Positions 1-8,931 of a DNA stretch of 64,000 nt are shown here, one piece after another (within the stretch, counting starts at the first letter, position 1; the number at the start of each line of letters is the position of its first letter). Source of the stretch: Trichodesmium sp002260545. Lineage in GTDB: Bacteria > Cyanobacteriota > Cyanobacteriia > Cyanobacteriales > Microcoleaceae. The notes beneath the pieces are model-generated. The model searched no databases, had not been told where the DNA came from, and was given only the letters and a program-made list of their open reading frames with translations. The position numbers and the translations under genes were made by a program. Location: NCBI RefSeq assembly GCF_050016015.1, contig NZ_JBNHEQ010000178.1, forward strand, positions 1 to 64,000, given 5' to 3'.

Positions 1-1148
1 GGTTAACTGCTTCTGGTGTAGGCATGGGAATGTCGGGAGTAGGGTTAACTGCTTCCGGTATTGGCATGGGAATGTCCGGTGTAGGGTTAACTGCTTCTGG
101 TATTGGCATGGGAATGTCCGGTGTAGGGTTAACTGCTTCTGGTGTTGGTCAAACTATGTCAGGTATAGGTGTAACTGCTTCCGGTATGGGCATGGGAATG
201 TCGGGAGTAGGGTTAACTGCTTCTGGTGTAGGCATGGGAATGTCGGGAGTAGGGTTAACTACTTCTGGTGTTGGTATGGGCATGGGAATGTCGGGAGTAG
301 GGTTAACTACTTCTGGTGTAGGCATGGGAATGTCAGGGGTAGGGTTAACTACTTCTGGGGTAGGGTTAACTACTTCTGGTGTAGGTTTAACTGCTTCTGG
401 TATTGGCATGGGAATGTCAGGGGTAGGGTTAACTACTTCCGGTATTGGCATGAGTATGTCAGGTGTCGGCATGGGAATGTCAGGGGTAGGGTTAACTACT
501 TCCGGTATTGGCATGAGTATGTCAGGTGTCGGGTTAACTACTTCCGGTATTGGCATGGGAATGTCCGGTATTGGCATGGGAATGTCCGGTGTAGGCATGG
601 GAATGTCAGGGGTAGGGTTAACTACTTCCGGTATTGGCATGGGAATGTCCGGTGTAGGCATGAGTATGTCAGGTGTAGGGTTAACTACTTCCGGTATGGG
701 CATGGGAATGTCCGGTGTAGGCATGAGTATGTCAGGGGTAGGGTTAACTACTTCCGGTATGGGCATGAGTATGTCAGGGGTAGGGTTAACTACTTCCGGT
801 ATGGGCATGAGTATGTCAGGGGTAGGCATGAATATGTCAGGCGTTGCTGCTTCCATGCCACCAGTTCGCCCCCGCAAATTCTGGTTAGTTGCTGATGCTG
901 AACTTATTATCCACGGTGCAACTGAACCTGATGCTACTGTGACTATTGGTGGACGACCAATTAAACTAAACCCCGATGGTACATTCCGCTTCCAGATGGC
1001 TTTCCCTGATGGTTTAATTGATTATCCAATCATGGCAGTAGCAGTTGATGGTGAACAAAACCGCTCTATTCACATGAAGTTCACTCGTGAAACTCCAGAA
1101 CGTCGTACTAATACTAAGGAAGAAGCTGTTCTAGAATGGATGAACTAA
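1..1148 (+). CDS. DUF4912-type protein, 3' part, with heptad repeats
   Basis: The frame is open from base 3, so the start lies before the window. Roughly the first 270 visible residues are a seven-residue tandem repeat of the form G-[ML]-x-x-S-G-[VIM], for example GMGMSGV alternating with GLTTSGV. It is coded by about 39 units of 21 bp with small indels in whole codons. The last ~95 residues are non-repetitive, from RPRKFWLVADAEL to KEEAVLEWMN, and I recognise them as the conserved C-terminal part of cyanobacterial DUF4912 proteins. The cellular role is unknown. The repeat has almost no charged residues and looks like a flexible Gly/Ser/Met linker. The family assignment rests on memory of the C-terminal pattern and is fairly sure; the N-terminal domain is not visible. 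Confidence 0.8.
   Translation, partial: LTASGVGMGMSGVGLTASGIGMGMSGVGLTASGIGMGMSGVGLTASGVGQTMSGIGVTASGMGMGMSGVGLTASGVGMGMSGVGLTTSGVGMGMGMSGVGLTTSGVGMGMSGVGLTTSGVGLTTSGVGLTASGIGMGMSGVGLTTSGIGMSMSGVGMGMSGVGLTTSGIGMSMSGVGLTTSGIGMGMSGIGMGMSGVGMGMSGVGLTTSGIGMGMSGVGMSMSGVGLTTSGMGMGMSGVGMSMSGVGLTTSGMGMSMSGVGLTTSGMGMSMSGVGMNMSGVAASMPPVRPRKFWLVADAELIIHGATEPDATVTIGGRPIKLNPDGTFRFQMAFPDGLIDYPIMAVAVDGEQNRSIHMKFTRETPERRTNTKEEAVLEWMN
24..843 (+). repeat. 21-bp coding minisatellite
   Basis: About 39 tandem 21-bp units alternate between two types (ggcatgggaatgtcaggggt and agggttaactacttccggt variants). All indels keep the reading frame. Array length is probably variable between strains, and short-read assemblies may collapse it. 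Because the repeat lacks stop codons on both strands, a long antisense frame (149-877, minus) appears and is not a gene. Confidence 0.9.
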
Positions 1149-1227
1149 AAATTTAGTGGTTCCTTCATTTAGACAAGTAGCGATCGCAATAGGGATGTAA
1201 ATGCAAACTATTTCCTATTAGCTAAAG

Positions 1228-1255
1228 AACCCCCGGTTAAAGTCTGGGGGTTTAT
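1228..1255 (+). terminator. Rho-independent terminator
   Basis: Inverted repeat AACCCCC (1228-1234) and GGGGGTT (1246-1252) with an 11-base loop, followed by a short T-rich tail. It lies about 80 bases after the stop of the DUF4912 gene and would end its transcript. Confidence 0.75.
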
Positions 1256-1357
1256 CATTGAATTAGTTGGATATCTCAATTTTGACTTTTACAAGTACAT
1301 TTGAATTAGCTAAAAATTATTTGATTTTTAGCTAATCCTGACTTAATTTATATACCG

Positions 1358-1925
1358 ATGAATTTATTAGAAATTACTCAAACACTAACAAATATATTTG
1401 GAGAATCTGTTGAAACTCCATCACCTAATTCATGGCAAATAGAAAGAGATAAGTTTCGACTTTTAGTTCTTATCTCAGACGACGAAACTTGGCTCAGAAT
1501 ATTAATACCTATTGCTCCTAAAGAAGATGCTCAACCATTTTTTGATAAATTACTTGAAGCTAACTTTGATGTGACTTTATAAACTCGTTATGCCATATAT
1601 GAAAATGTTCTTTGGGGAGTAATTTCAGTATAATTTTTCTACATTAACAGTGGAAGATTTTAGTGCAGGTATTCAAAGATTACTTGATTTGAAAGAACAA
1701 GGTATATCTGGTTATTTTAATGAGGTAATAGAAAATCGGATTTGCCAAGTAATTAAAGCAGCAAAACTCCAAGGACAAACTGTAGAGGCAACTATACAAA
1801 CTTTAGAACGTTTTTATGCAGAAGGTTTAATGGGTGAAATAGATATGAATTCAGAATACCGGGAAAAAACTTTGGCAGCTTGGCGTTATCAATTAGAGCG
1901 TTTATGGTCTGAAGTTAATGAATAA
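1358..1925 (+). pseudogene. Disrupted conserved cyanobacterial gene
   Basis: Two frames join into one protein. Frame 1 from ATG 1358 runs 74 codons (MNLLEITQTL ... ANFDVTL) to TAA at 1580-1582. Behind the stop the same frame continues as coding-like sequence (TRYAIYENVLWGV) up to about 1621. There the frame shifts by one base and resumes as FQYNFSTLTVEDFSAGIQ, running to 1925 and ending RLWSEVNE. The apparent GTG start at 1650 of the second part therefore lies inside the old gene. The whole resembles a ~190-residue conserved cyanobacterial protein that I recall only as hypothetical. Function is unknown; the first part has an alpha/beta look like small chaperone-type proteins, which is weak. 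One nonsense change plus one indel suggests real decay rather than a single sequencing error. Confidence 0.7.
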
Positions 1926-1980
1926 TTTATAATGGATAATTGATAATTAATAAGGAACAAAAAAAGAAGCAAGAAACAAA

Positions 1981-2361
1981 ATGGATATTATTTCAATACT
2001 TAAACAAGATTATCAAAAATTTCCGGCTGACCAAACTTACAGTATTTACGCAGAAAATGTTTATTTTGAAGACCCATTAAATAAATTTCGAGGTATAAAC
2101 CGTTATCAAAAAATGATCGGTTTTATGGGCAATTGGTTTAATAATATTCAACTTGAGTTGCACGACATTAGTCAATCGGGAAATGTGATTAAAACCCGTT
2201 GGACACTTAGTTGGACAGCGCCTGCTCCTTGGAAACCTCGAATGGCAATACCAGGATGGAGTGAATTGAAACTTGATACAAATGGATTGATTAATAGTCA
2301 TATTGACTATTGGGATATTTCTCGACTAGATGTTTTAAAACAGCTTTTTCAAATGAAATAG
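1981..2361 (+). CDS. DUF2358 (NTF2/SnoaL-like) protein
   Basis: A 126-residue protein. The pattern VYFEDPLNKFRG near residue 27 and IDYWDISRLD near the C-terminus are typical of the DUF2358 family, an NTF2-like fold found in cyanobacteria and plant plastids. No signal peptide or membrane segment is visible. The family's biochemical role is not established. The ATG at 1981 has the purine-rich stretch aaggaac about 20 bases upstream, not an ideal ribosome binding site. Single-gene unit; the next gene on the same strand starts 420 bases later. Confidence 0.8.
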   Translation: MDIISILKQDYQKFPADQTYSIYAENVYFEDPLNKFRGINRYQKMIGFMGNWFNNIQLELHDISQSGNVIKTRWTLSWTAPAPWKPRMAIPGWSELKLDTNGLINSHIDYWDISRLDVLKQLFQMK

Positions 2362-2376
2362 TGTTATTTCAGTTAT

Positions 2377-2518
2377 TAGAGTTGTTGGGAATTAAGCACA
2401 AAAAATGGCTAAAACCCTTATCAGTAAAGGCCTACAGTGCATTTAATATCTAAAATTATGAAACCCTTATATAGCAAGCTTTTGAGCATTTTAAATTTTT
2501 ATTTCCAAACAACTCTAT
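2377..2518. repeat. MITE-like element with TIR TAGAGTTGTT
   Basis: A ~142-bp AT-rich segment bounded by TAGAGTTGTT (2377-2386) and its inverse AACAACTCTA (2509-2518), with the inverted similarity extending a few bases inward. It starts 15 bases after the stop of the DUF2358 gene and has no coding capacity. The rest of the 2362-2782 gap holds nothing I recognise. Confidence 0.55.
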
Positions 2519-2782
2519 TAGTTATGAGTTAACAGTACCTCTGATTGAAGCCTATGCTTGAATACTGAATCGAATATTTTTTATTCCCTTGAAAAGGGAG
2601 ACTTGAGACTTTATTTTTTGGTCAATAATTCTCAGCTTAATTTTTCACAATCATAAATATATTGACAAAAAAAAATAATTGTGATATGGAAAAATATCCT
2701 AAAAACTATTAGATTCTGGAAAAGTAAATAAATGCTAAAGTTTAAGATATGTAAAAATTTCTCAGAAAAGGTTAAGTAATTA

Positions 2783-3970
2783 ATGCGCGTAATATTAATG
2801 ACGGGAAAAGGTGGGGTTGGTAAAACATCAGTGGCTGCCTCAACAGGATTACGTTGTGCGGAGTTGGGCCATAAAACTTTGGTTCTCAGCACCGATCCAG
2901 CTCACTCTCTAGCAGATAGTTTTGATATGGAAATGAGCCACGAACCTCGGAAGGTTAGGGAAAATCTTTGGGGTGCTGAGTTGGATGCTTTGATGGAGTT
3001 GGAGGGAAACTGGGGAGCTGTAAAGCGTTATATTACTCAGGTTTTGCAGGCGCGAGGTTTGGATGGCGTGCAAGCTGAGGAGTTGGCTATTTTGCCGGGA
3101 ATGGATGAAATTTTTGGTTTGGTGCGGATGAAGCGGCACTATGATGAGGGGGAATATGATGTTTTAATTATTGATTCTGCTCCGACTGGTACTGCTTTAC
3201 GACTTTTGAGTTTGCCGGAAGTGGGGGGTTGGTATATGAGGAAGTTTTATAAACCTTTGCAGGGAATGTCGGTAGCTTTAAGACCTCTTTTTGAACCTAT
3301 TTTTAAACCTATTACTGGTTTTTCTTTGCCTGATAAGGAAGTTATGGATGCTCCTTATGAATTTTATGAACAAATTGAGGCTTTGGAAAAGGTTTTAACT
3401 GATAATACTCAGACTTCTGTGCGGTTAGTTACTAATCCGGAGAAGATGGTAATTAAGGAATCTTTACGCGCTCATGCTTATTTAAGTTTGTATAATGTTT
3501 CTACAGATTTAGTAGTAGCTAATCGGATTATTCCTGATTCTGTAACTGATCCTTTCTTTAAAAAGTGGAAGGAAAATCAACAGCAATATAGGCAAGAAAT
3601 TCACGATAATTTTAGACCTTTGCCTGTGAAGGAAGTACCTCTTTATTCTGAGGAAATGTGTGGTTTGGCTGCTTTGGAAAGGTTGAAAGAAACTCTTTAT
3701 GGCGATGAAGATCCTAGTCAGGTTTATTATAAGGAAAATACTGTTAAGGTAGTGCAAGAGAAGGGTAATTATAATTTGGAATTATATTTGCCTGGAATTC
3801 CTAAAGAGAAAATTCAATTGAATAAAACTGGGGATGAGTTGAATATTAGAATTGGTAATCATCGTCGGAATTTAGTTTTGCCTCAAGCTTTAGCAGCGTT
3901 GCAACCTGCGGGGGCAAAAATGGAGGATGATTATTTGAAGATTAGGTTTGCTGAAGTGGCAAAAGTTTAG
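2783..3970 (+). CDS. Get3/ArsA-family ATPase with C-terminal HSP20-like domain
   Basis: A 395-residue P-loop ATPase of the ArsA/Get3 (TRC40) family. The deviant Walker A motif GKGGVGKT is at residues 8-15. The switch I motif DPAHSLADSF starts at residue 38, and switch II DSAPTGTALRLL is near residue 130. Residues ~315-393 (YNLELYLPGIPKEKIQL and onward) form an alpha-crystallin/HSP20-like domain often fused to cyanobacterial members. There is a single ATPase half, unlike classical two-half arsenical pump ArsA, and no ars operon genes adjoin it. Membrane-protein targeting or a chaperone-type role is therefore more likely than arsenite export, as inference. Cytosolic; no signal peptide. The ATG at 2783 has AAGG about 12 bases upstream. 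Confidence 0.85.
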   Translation: MRVILMTGKGGVGKTSVAASTGLRCAELGHKTLVLSTDPAHSLADSFDMEMSHEPRKVRENLWGAELDALMELEGNWGAVKRYITQVLQARGLDGVQAEELAILPGMDEIFGLVRMKRHYDEGEYDVLIIDSAPTGTALRLLSLPEVGGWYMRKFYKPLQGMSVALRPLFEPIFKPITGFSLPDKEVMDAPYEFYEQIEALEKVLTDNTQTSVRLVTNPEKMVIKESLRAHAYLSLYNVSTDLVVANRIIPDSVTDPFFKKWKENQQQYRQEIHDNFRPLPVKEVPLYSEEMCGLAALERLKETLYGDEDPSQVYYKENTVKVVQEKGNYNLELYLPGIPKEKIQLNKTGDELNIRIGNHRRNLVLPQALAALQPAGAKMEDDYLKIRFAEVAKV

Positions 3971-4189
3971 GATAGTTATTTTTTTTGTGGGAGGAGGTTT
4001 TGATTTTTTTCTTTTGTTGAAGATGTAAAGATTATTTTTAAACCTACTCCTACAAGAGAAAATTGGCGTTGGTGATTTGGGCTATGATTTTACTTTAACC
4101 ATAAGCCATTTTCATGTATACTTATCTGAATAGACTCAAAAATATACTATAAAATATAAATTAGATATCAATACTATAACGATCTAGTT

Positions 4190-4762
4190 ATGACTACAGA
4201 AGTTCGTACAACAGAAGCAGCATTTTTACTCAATATATCACCAGGTAGACTGCGAATACTACTCCAACAAGATAGAGTAGTAGGAGCTTACAAGCTTAAA
4301 AGACTGTGGATGATTCCTCTTAATAGTCGAGGAGTGCCAGAAATTATACCTAGTCGTCACGGCCCTCAAGGAACTTGGAACAAGGCTGAACGTACAGGGA
4401 ATACTTTTGTTCATGTTTTGCGAAATACTATTGACTATAACCGAGATAACGGAACTTCTTATCCAGCAGTTGCCGTAAAAGTGGGAGATAAAAAAGATTA
4501 TTGCCACGCCCTAAAAATTAACGGACCTTGCCAAATTGTTTATCAGCCACACCAACCTAATAGAACTCAAGCAGGTGGTGCCCGTCTCTGGATTGAGGTT
4601 GAGCCACAACATCAAGTAGAACGAATTTATTTTTCAAGAGGAGATTACGGTCCTCCTCCGGAAGTAACTCAGCAGAGGCAAAAGTTTAAAAGAAAGAGGA
4701 AAGAAAAAAGCAAAAAGTCTTCTCAGAAAAAATGTTTGAGAAAATCAAAGAAAAAATCTTAG
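4190..4762 (+). CDS. HTH-like protein with basic C-terminal tail
   Basis: A 190-residue hypothetical protein. Residues 7-45 (TEAAFLLNISPGRLRILLQQ) look like the winged-helix/excisionase type of DNA-binding start. The middle is a compact unrecognised domain. The last ~30 residues are almost all Lys, Arg, Ser and Gln (KFKRKRKEKSKKSSQKK), a likely nucleic-acid-binding or disordered tail. Nothing in the flanks indicates a partner: the gene upstream is the Get3-like ATPase 219 bases away and the next large gene faces it. A DNA-binding or RNA-binding protein is the best guess, as inference. Confidence 0.6.
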   Translation: MTTEVRTTEAAFLLNISPGRLRILLQQDRVVGAYKLKRLWMIPLNSRGVPEIIPSRHGPQGTWNKAERTGNTFVHVLRNTIDYNRDNGTSYPAVAVKVGDKKDYCHALKINGPCQIVYQPHQPNRTQAGGARLWIEVEPQHQVERIYFSRGDYGPPPEVTQQRQKFKRKRKEKSKKSSQKKCLRKSKKKS

Positions 4763-5121
4763 CCGATTTTTTTTAGGCAGCTAAAAAAATATCTAGAATA
4801 ACTTTGAATTATTGGGGTTGTCAAAAGACTCCTCGGATTTATGCTGAATATTTAAGCTCAAATTTTTTATCCTAGTAGAAAGAATAGCCAGATAGATCGA
4901 TCTGTTAAAAATTTGAAACTATTTAATACACTAGACTTCTAAATCAATTGAAGAAAGAGAAAAAATTATGACAAATCTTGCTTTAGAAGTATGGAATATA
5001 ATCATTGTAAGAAGAATGATCGGAAAATTTTTGGCAAAGTTATTAGGGAAGGGGAAAATGGAATAAGTTTTAGAAAATTTTCCTGACAGATCCAAGAAAT
5101 TTCTTATTGCATCTAAATCAA
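4763..5121. other. Gap between convergent genes
   Basis: AT-rich. The only open frame is a 32-codon one at 4968-5066 on the plus strand (MTNLALEVWN ... GKGKME), preceded by the purine-rich stretch gaaagag. It has no recognised relative and may be chance. No clear terminator hairpin is visible. Confidence 0.3.
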
Positions 5122-8100
5122 TTAGTCTTTCTCATCTCGGCAAAGAATTAAGTTGAGAATATTTAGCTCATTAGAAGTTAAAAGATAGCGATCGCTATAA
5201 ATTTTTTCTCGCATTTCCTCTAAGCTATAACTACGAAAAACAATAAAGGGAAATTCCCGATATTTCCGACCAATGGGTAGGGTGTTATATGCAGGATAAA
5301 GGTAGTGAACATATTTAGATAATAGGGTTCTAAATTCTTTTTCTTCTTCTTCTTCTAGTTCCTGCTTAAAATATTCACTCATTAATTCTCGACTCATAAA
5401 TACAAATAATGGTAGAGCATAATATTGGTCTAAGTTTTGACTATTTTGTTCAAACCACTGAGTTCTATTAATATCTCCCTTGAGCAATTCAACAAATTCT
5501 AAGACGCTACCTTTCATTGCAGAGATAATATTAGGTGGATAATTTTTTTCATTTCTGCTAATTTCCTTCATTTTATTAACTAAATCTTGATTAGCAAATT
5601 GCCTAATTTGAGATTCTAATTTCATCAGATAAGTTTCTTCTAATTTATGTTTGGAAATAGGAACTACTAATAAATTTCCAGTGAGATAACCTGTTTCAAT
5701 ATTGCCAAAATTTAGTAATTTATCGAGTCGCTGACAATAGTGGGAAAATTTTTGGTTAAAAGATTCCATCAGTGAAAGATAGGAACGATATTGGGAGTCT
5801 GATTTTTGGGATTTATTCTCATCCTTAAGTAAGACAAAATCGGCACTACTAAAAATTTCCATCAAACTACTATAAACATCTTTAATAATTTGTTTTTTAG
5901 GATGACGACGATATTCATTTTTTAACTCTCTAATGAGATTTGTAACCTGACTACTAAATGTATCTCCAGCCGCAGAAACAGATTTTCCACCAATAGGAAT
6001 CATCATAAATTTTTTCATTCCTAAACTACCTGCACCAGTTATTCTTGTCATTATTGACAATTTGAGAATTAATAAAATATCCCAGAGATTTAATAAACTT
6101 TCTGCTAAAGATAATTTTTTTTCTTCAGCATATTCTTGTGGAGATGTATTTTCTTCTTGGGGGTAATAAATGGCGCGATCGTTCAAATAAAAGGTTATTT
6201 TTTTTGGTCGATCATCTAAAGTTTTTGCTCTGTTATTTTCCCAATATTCTCCCCGCGCTCTATAGATAACTTGTATGACTTCCATTAAATTTCTTTCTAT
6301 TTGAAATTTAGGAATTTCTACTAAGATAATTTTTGCTTTAGGAAAAGATAAACCGCGACTTGCTGAAGATGTCATAAATACAATTTTGACGTCTTGTTTA
6401 CATCCTTCAATTTTGCTCTTTTTTTCATCGGATAAATTAGCGTGTATTTCTAGATAGTCTGTATATTGTTCAAATTTTTGAGACTTACTAATTTTGTCTA
6501 TTAATTTTTGTAGTTTCTGTTTGTCTTGAATATAAACTAAGACTTGACTAGATTCGGGATTATCCAAATAGGAATTTATATCGGATAAAATATTTTCCTG
6601 AACCGTTTTGATTAACTCTTTATTCTCATCTTTAAATTTGGCTTCATTAAATTTATAACATTCAAGGAAAATTTTATAAGTTATATCTAAACTACTAGCA
6701 GGATAAGAATTAGCATTAATAGCAATTGCTGGTTGTTTATTAAATTCAAAATTCTCCACTCGTAAGGGCGAATCGCCATTCACCCCTACAGACCGAAAAT
6801 AAATTTTATCTGGTTCTGGGGAAGTCTGAGATAAATGTTGTTGAATAACCTCTTTTTCGACAATAGAAGCATCAGCAACAATGACTTTTGTATTAAATCC
6901 AAATTCAGGATTAGTCAAATCGTAATCTTTCAAAAATTCCTTAATTCCATGCAAAAAATTTACTCCACTATCATCTCCAGTTACCTCATCTATCATTATA
7001 AATAGATGCTTTATTCTCTGAGAAATTTCTTGCATTTTTTCAGGGATCACACCTGTATTTCGGTTATAAGCATCTTTGAATATTTCCCGGAGATGCTTCA
7101 GAGTATCTGCACCATTCGGTGTTTTTCTTAAAGATTGAATCGAGACTGTAGCGACAATATTATTAGAGATATTTTGATTAATAGTGGTATATATTCCCTG
7201 ACAGATACTATAGAGAACTCCCGTACTTTTTTCCCCAATATCTTTAATATTATCCTCCGTTTCTCTATAAAATCGCGACTTTGTACAGGCAGTTTTTTGT
7301 AGGGGCTTGGTAACCAAGCCCCTACCAATTGGGAGAAAATTGACAGTATTTTTAATGAAATTATCTTGACGGAGATTGGAACGATAACTAACTGTAGGTT
7401 TGCTATTATTTTCTTTAATAATAATGGAATTTGTGGTGAGACCAAATATTTTATCGCTACATAAAGATTCGCCTTTTTTAGATTTAAACTTATTGATTAA
7501 ATCTAGGTTAACTTGAGTGCGAGGACTAACATAAAATAATAGAAATCCTTCGTCTATATGAGATTTAAGAAAGTTAGCGATCGCTGTAGTTTTTCCTATT
7601 CCGGGATTACCGGTGAAAAATACATAAGTTTTCTCACTTTCCAGAGCTTTTTCAATTAATTCAGCATGAGCTTTTCTTAAAGTTGACTTGGTAGTAACAT
7701 CCATTTCTTTTGCTAAATAATCCCGGATAATACCTACTGAATTAAAGAAACCATCAATTTTTTCTTGATGAATTATTGGAGTAATTTTATCCTCCTTACC
7801 ATAGAGATTTTCTACAGATAATTCTTGGATAAATTTTCTACCATTTTGAAAACTTTTTTTGGCATTAAGTTTAATTTTTTCCAAGACTTCTTGACGAGCA
7901 ATTTTTATCTCTTGCTCCTTCGGTTCATTTTGATAAATTTCTGCACAAGTAGCAAGAATATTAATATTTTTTGGTTGTAAACAGAGAGAACTAATGTTGC
8001 GATCGCTATATCCTACTGCATTAAAAAGTAATGACTTGGAGCTATCTAATATATCGGTTTCTTTCTGGAGAAAATTATAGAAACTATAAGCATAAGCACC

Positions 8101-8874
8101 AGCTTGAATTAACTTAGTAGTTTCCTTATCTTTACGTTTAAAAGCAGTAAAATATCGTTTCAAATCTGGGGAAAATTCTAAACCCAAATCCTGAGTATCT
8201 CCCGTATCTATTCGGAGATTAGAAAAAACACTTTTAGAACGTATATGTTTAATATCTCTCATCAAAATTCGGCGTAATTCTTCTATATTATCCAGGGGTT
8301 TTAAATCTTCCATTGACTTAATTGAAAATATCGACAAATCTACACAAATAATTCTAAATTCTCTGCGATAACGTAGCAAAATCAAAGTATCTGCTTGTAA
8401 AAATTCTCCTTTTTTGTGGTACTTGGTAACGTAATTCTTAAGTTGGCTATTCAAAACATCAGCAGATAAAAATTGAGATAATAATCTTCTAGTTGCTTGT
8501 TGTCTATCCTTAGGGTTAGAACCAAAAGCATTATCTCCATCAAAGCTACATTGATAGTATAAAATTTCCGGTTTTCTCAGGTGGAGTTTCCAATTAGTTG
8601 ACTTAATATATTCACGGAAAAAATTTAATCCAGCAATAAATCCTTTCTGAATAAAATATTGACTCCATCTTTCTAGATTTTCAATACTCCCTTGACTAGA
8701 TATTTTCTCTGCATCTGCGATTTTCCTAACCAGAGTTGGTAATCTGAGTGTCTGTAAATCTTGAAGATATAAATCACCAAAGTAATTTTGATATTTCTGG
8801 TGTTGAATATCAGCAAGTATGCCAATATTAAATCCTACTTCAAATAAACGTCCTAAATTTTCAGCAAGTGACAT
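5122..8874 (-). CDS. Large protein with superfamily-2-like helicase motifs
   Basis: About 1250 residues counted from the ATG at 8874, which has AAGGAG ideally placed 7 bases upstream. An in-frame ATG at 8931 lacks such a site, so the shorter start is preferred. Motifs in order: Walker A GNPGIGKTT (residues 422-430), Walker B-like LFIMIDEV (~624-631), motif V-like TSSASRG (835-841) and motif VI-like QVIYRAR (868-874). Together these point to an SF2-type DNA or RNA motor. The ~400-residue N-terminal region and ~300-residue C-terminal region are not recognised; the stretch around residues 160-180 (ADTLILLRYRREFRIICVD) has the rhythm of a nuclease-like fold, which is only a guess. Two short palindromic repeats lie in frame inside it (6762-6789, 7299-7325). 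It follows another very large gene on the same strand after 736 bases of repeat-bearing spacer. Role unknown; a genome-conflict or recombination role is inference. Confidence 0.75.
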   Translation of the reverse strand: MSLAENLGRLFEVGFNIGILADIQHQKYQNYFGDLYLQDLQTLRLPTLVRKIADAEKISSQGSIENLERWSQYFIQKGFIAGLNFFREYIKSTNWKLHLRKPEILYYQCSFDGDNAFGSNPKDRQQATRRLLSQFLSADVLNSQLKNYVTKYHKKGEFLQADTLILLRYRREFRIICVDLSIFSIKSMEDLKPLDNIEELRRILMRDIKHIRSKSVFSNLRIDTGDTQDLGLEFSPDLKRYFTAFKRKDKETTKLIQAGAYAYSFYNFLQKETDILDSSKSLLFNAVGYSDRNISSLCLQPKNINILATCAEIYQNEPKEQEIKIARQEVLEKIKLNAKKSFQNGRKFIQELSVENLYGKEDKITPIIHQEKIDGFFNSVGIIRDYLAKEMDVTTKSTLRKAHAELIEKALESEKTYVFFTGNPGIGKTTAIANFLKSHIDEGFLLFYVSPRTQVNLDLINKFKSKKGESLCSDKIFGLTTNSIIIKENNSKPTVSYRSNLRQDNFIKNTVNFLPIGRGLVTKPLQKTACTKSRFYRETEDNIKDIGEKSTGVLYSICQGIYTTINQNISNNIVATVSIQSLRKTPNGADTLKHLREIFKDAYNRNTGVIPEKMQEISQRIKHLFIMIDEVTGDDSGVNFLHGIKEFLKDYDLTNPEFGFNTKVIVADASIVEKEVIQQHLSQTSPEPDKIYFRSVGVNGDSPLRVENFEFNKQPAIAINANSYPASSLDITYKIFLECYKFNEAKFKDENKELIKTVQENILSDINSYLDNPESSQVLVYIQDKQKLQKLIDKISKSQKFEQYTDYLEIHANLSDEKKSKIEGCKQDVKIVFMTSSASRGLSFPKAKIILVEIPKFQIERNLMEVIQVIYRARGEYWENNRAKTLDDRPKKITFYLNDRAIYYPQEENTSPQEYAEEKKLSLAESLLNLWDILLILKLSIMTRITGAGSLGMKKFMMIPIGGKSVSAAGDTFSSQVTNLIRELKNEYRRHPKKQIIKDVYSSLMEIFSSADFVLLKDENKSQKSDSQYRSYLSLMESFNQKFSHYCQRLDKLLNFGNIETGYLTGNLLVVPISKHKLEETYLMKLESQIRQFANQDLVNKMKEISRNEKNYPPNIISAMKGSVLEFVELLKGDINRTQWFEQNSQNLDQYYALPLFVFMSRELMSEYFKQELEEEEEKEFRTLLSKYVHYLYPAYNTLPIGRKYREFPFIVFRSYSLEEMREKIYSDRYLLTSNELNILNLILCRDEKD
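6762..6789. repeat. Short palindromic repeat inside helicase-like gene
   Basis: An imperfect palindrome agggcgaatcgccattcacccct read in frame as part of the helicase-like protein (VNGDSPLR). The same kind of unit occurs outside genes at 48121-48165 (aggggcaaatggccattcgc and onward), so it appears to be a dispersed repeat captured by a coding region. Confidence 0.6.
7299..7325. repeat. Short palindromic repeat inside helicase-like gene
   Basis: A 27-bp near-perfect palindrome (arms GTAGGGGCTTGG and CCAAGCCCCTAC) read in frame as GRGLVTKPLQ. A relative, agggtttggagaccaaaccc, lies outside genes at 9523-9542. It adds a roughly ten-residue segment between the helicase Walker A and Walker B motifs. 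Confidence 0.65.
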
Positions 8875-8931
8875 AATTTTCTCCTTTTGATTGATAGTAG
8901 TTTTAGCTTTCTCAAGTTTTTCAATTAACAT

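Noticed and set aside
149..877. 242-codon minus-strand frame rich in PTPDIPMPIPEVVN
   Set aside because: It is the antisense of the heptad repeat, open only because the repeat lacks stops; the plus frame continues into the conserved DUF4912 end.
2783..3970. Arsenite efflux ATPase ArsA of an ars operon
   Set aside because: Single ATPase half, HSP20-like tail and no arsenic genes nearby favour the Get3-like group.
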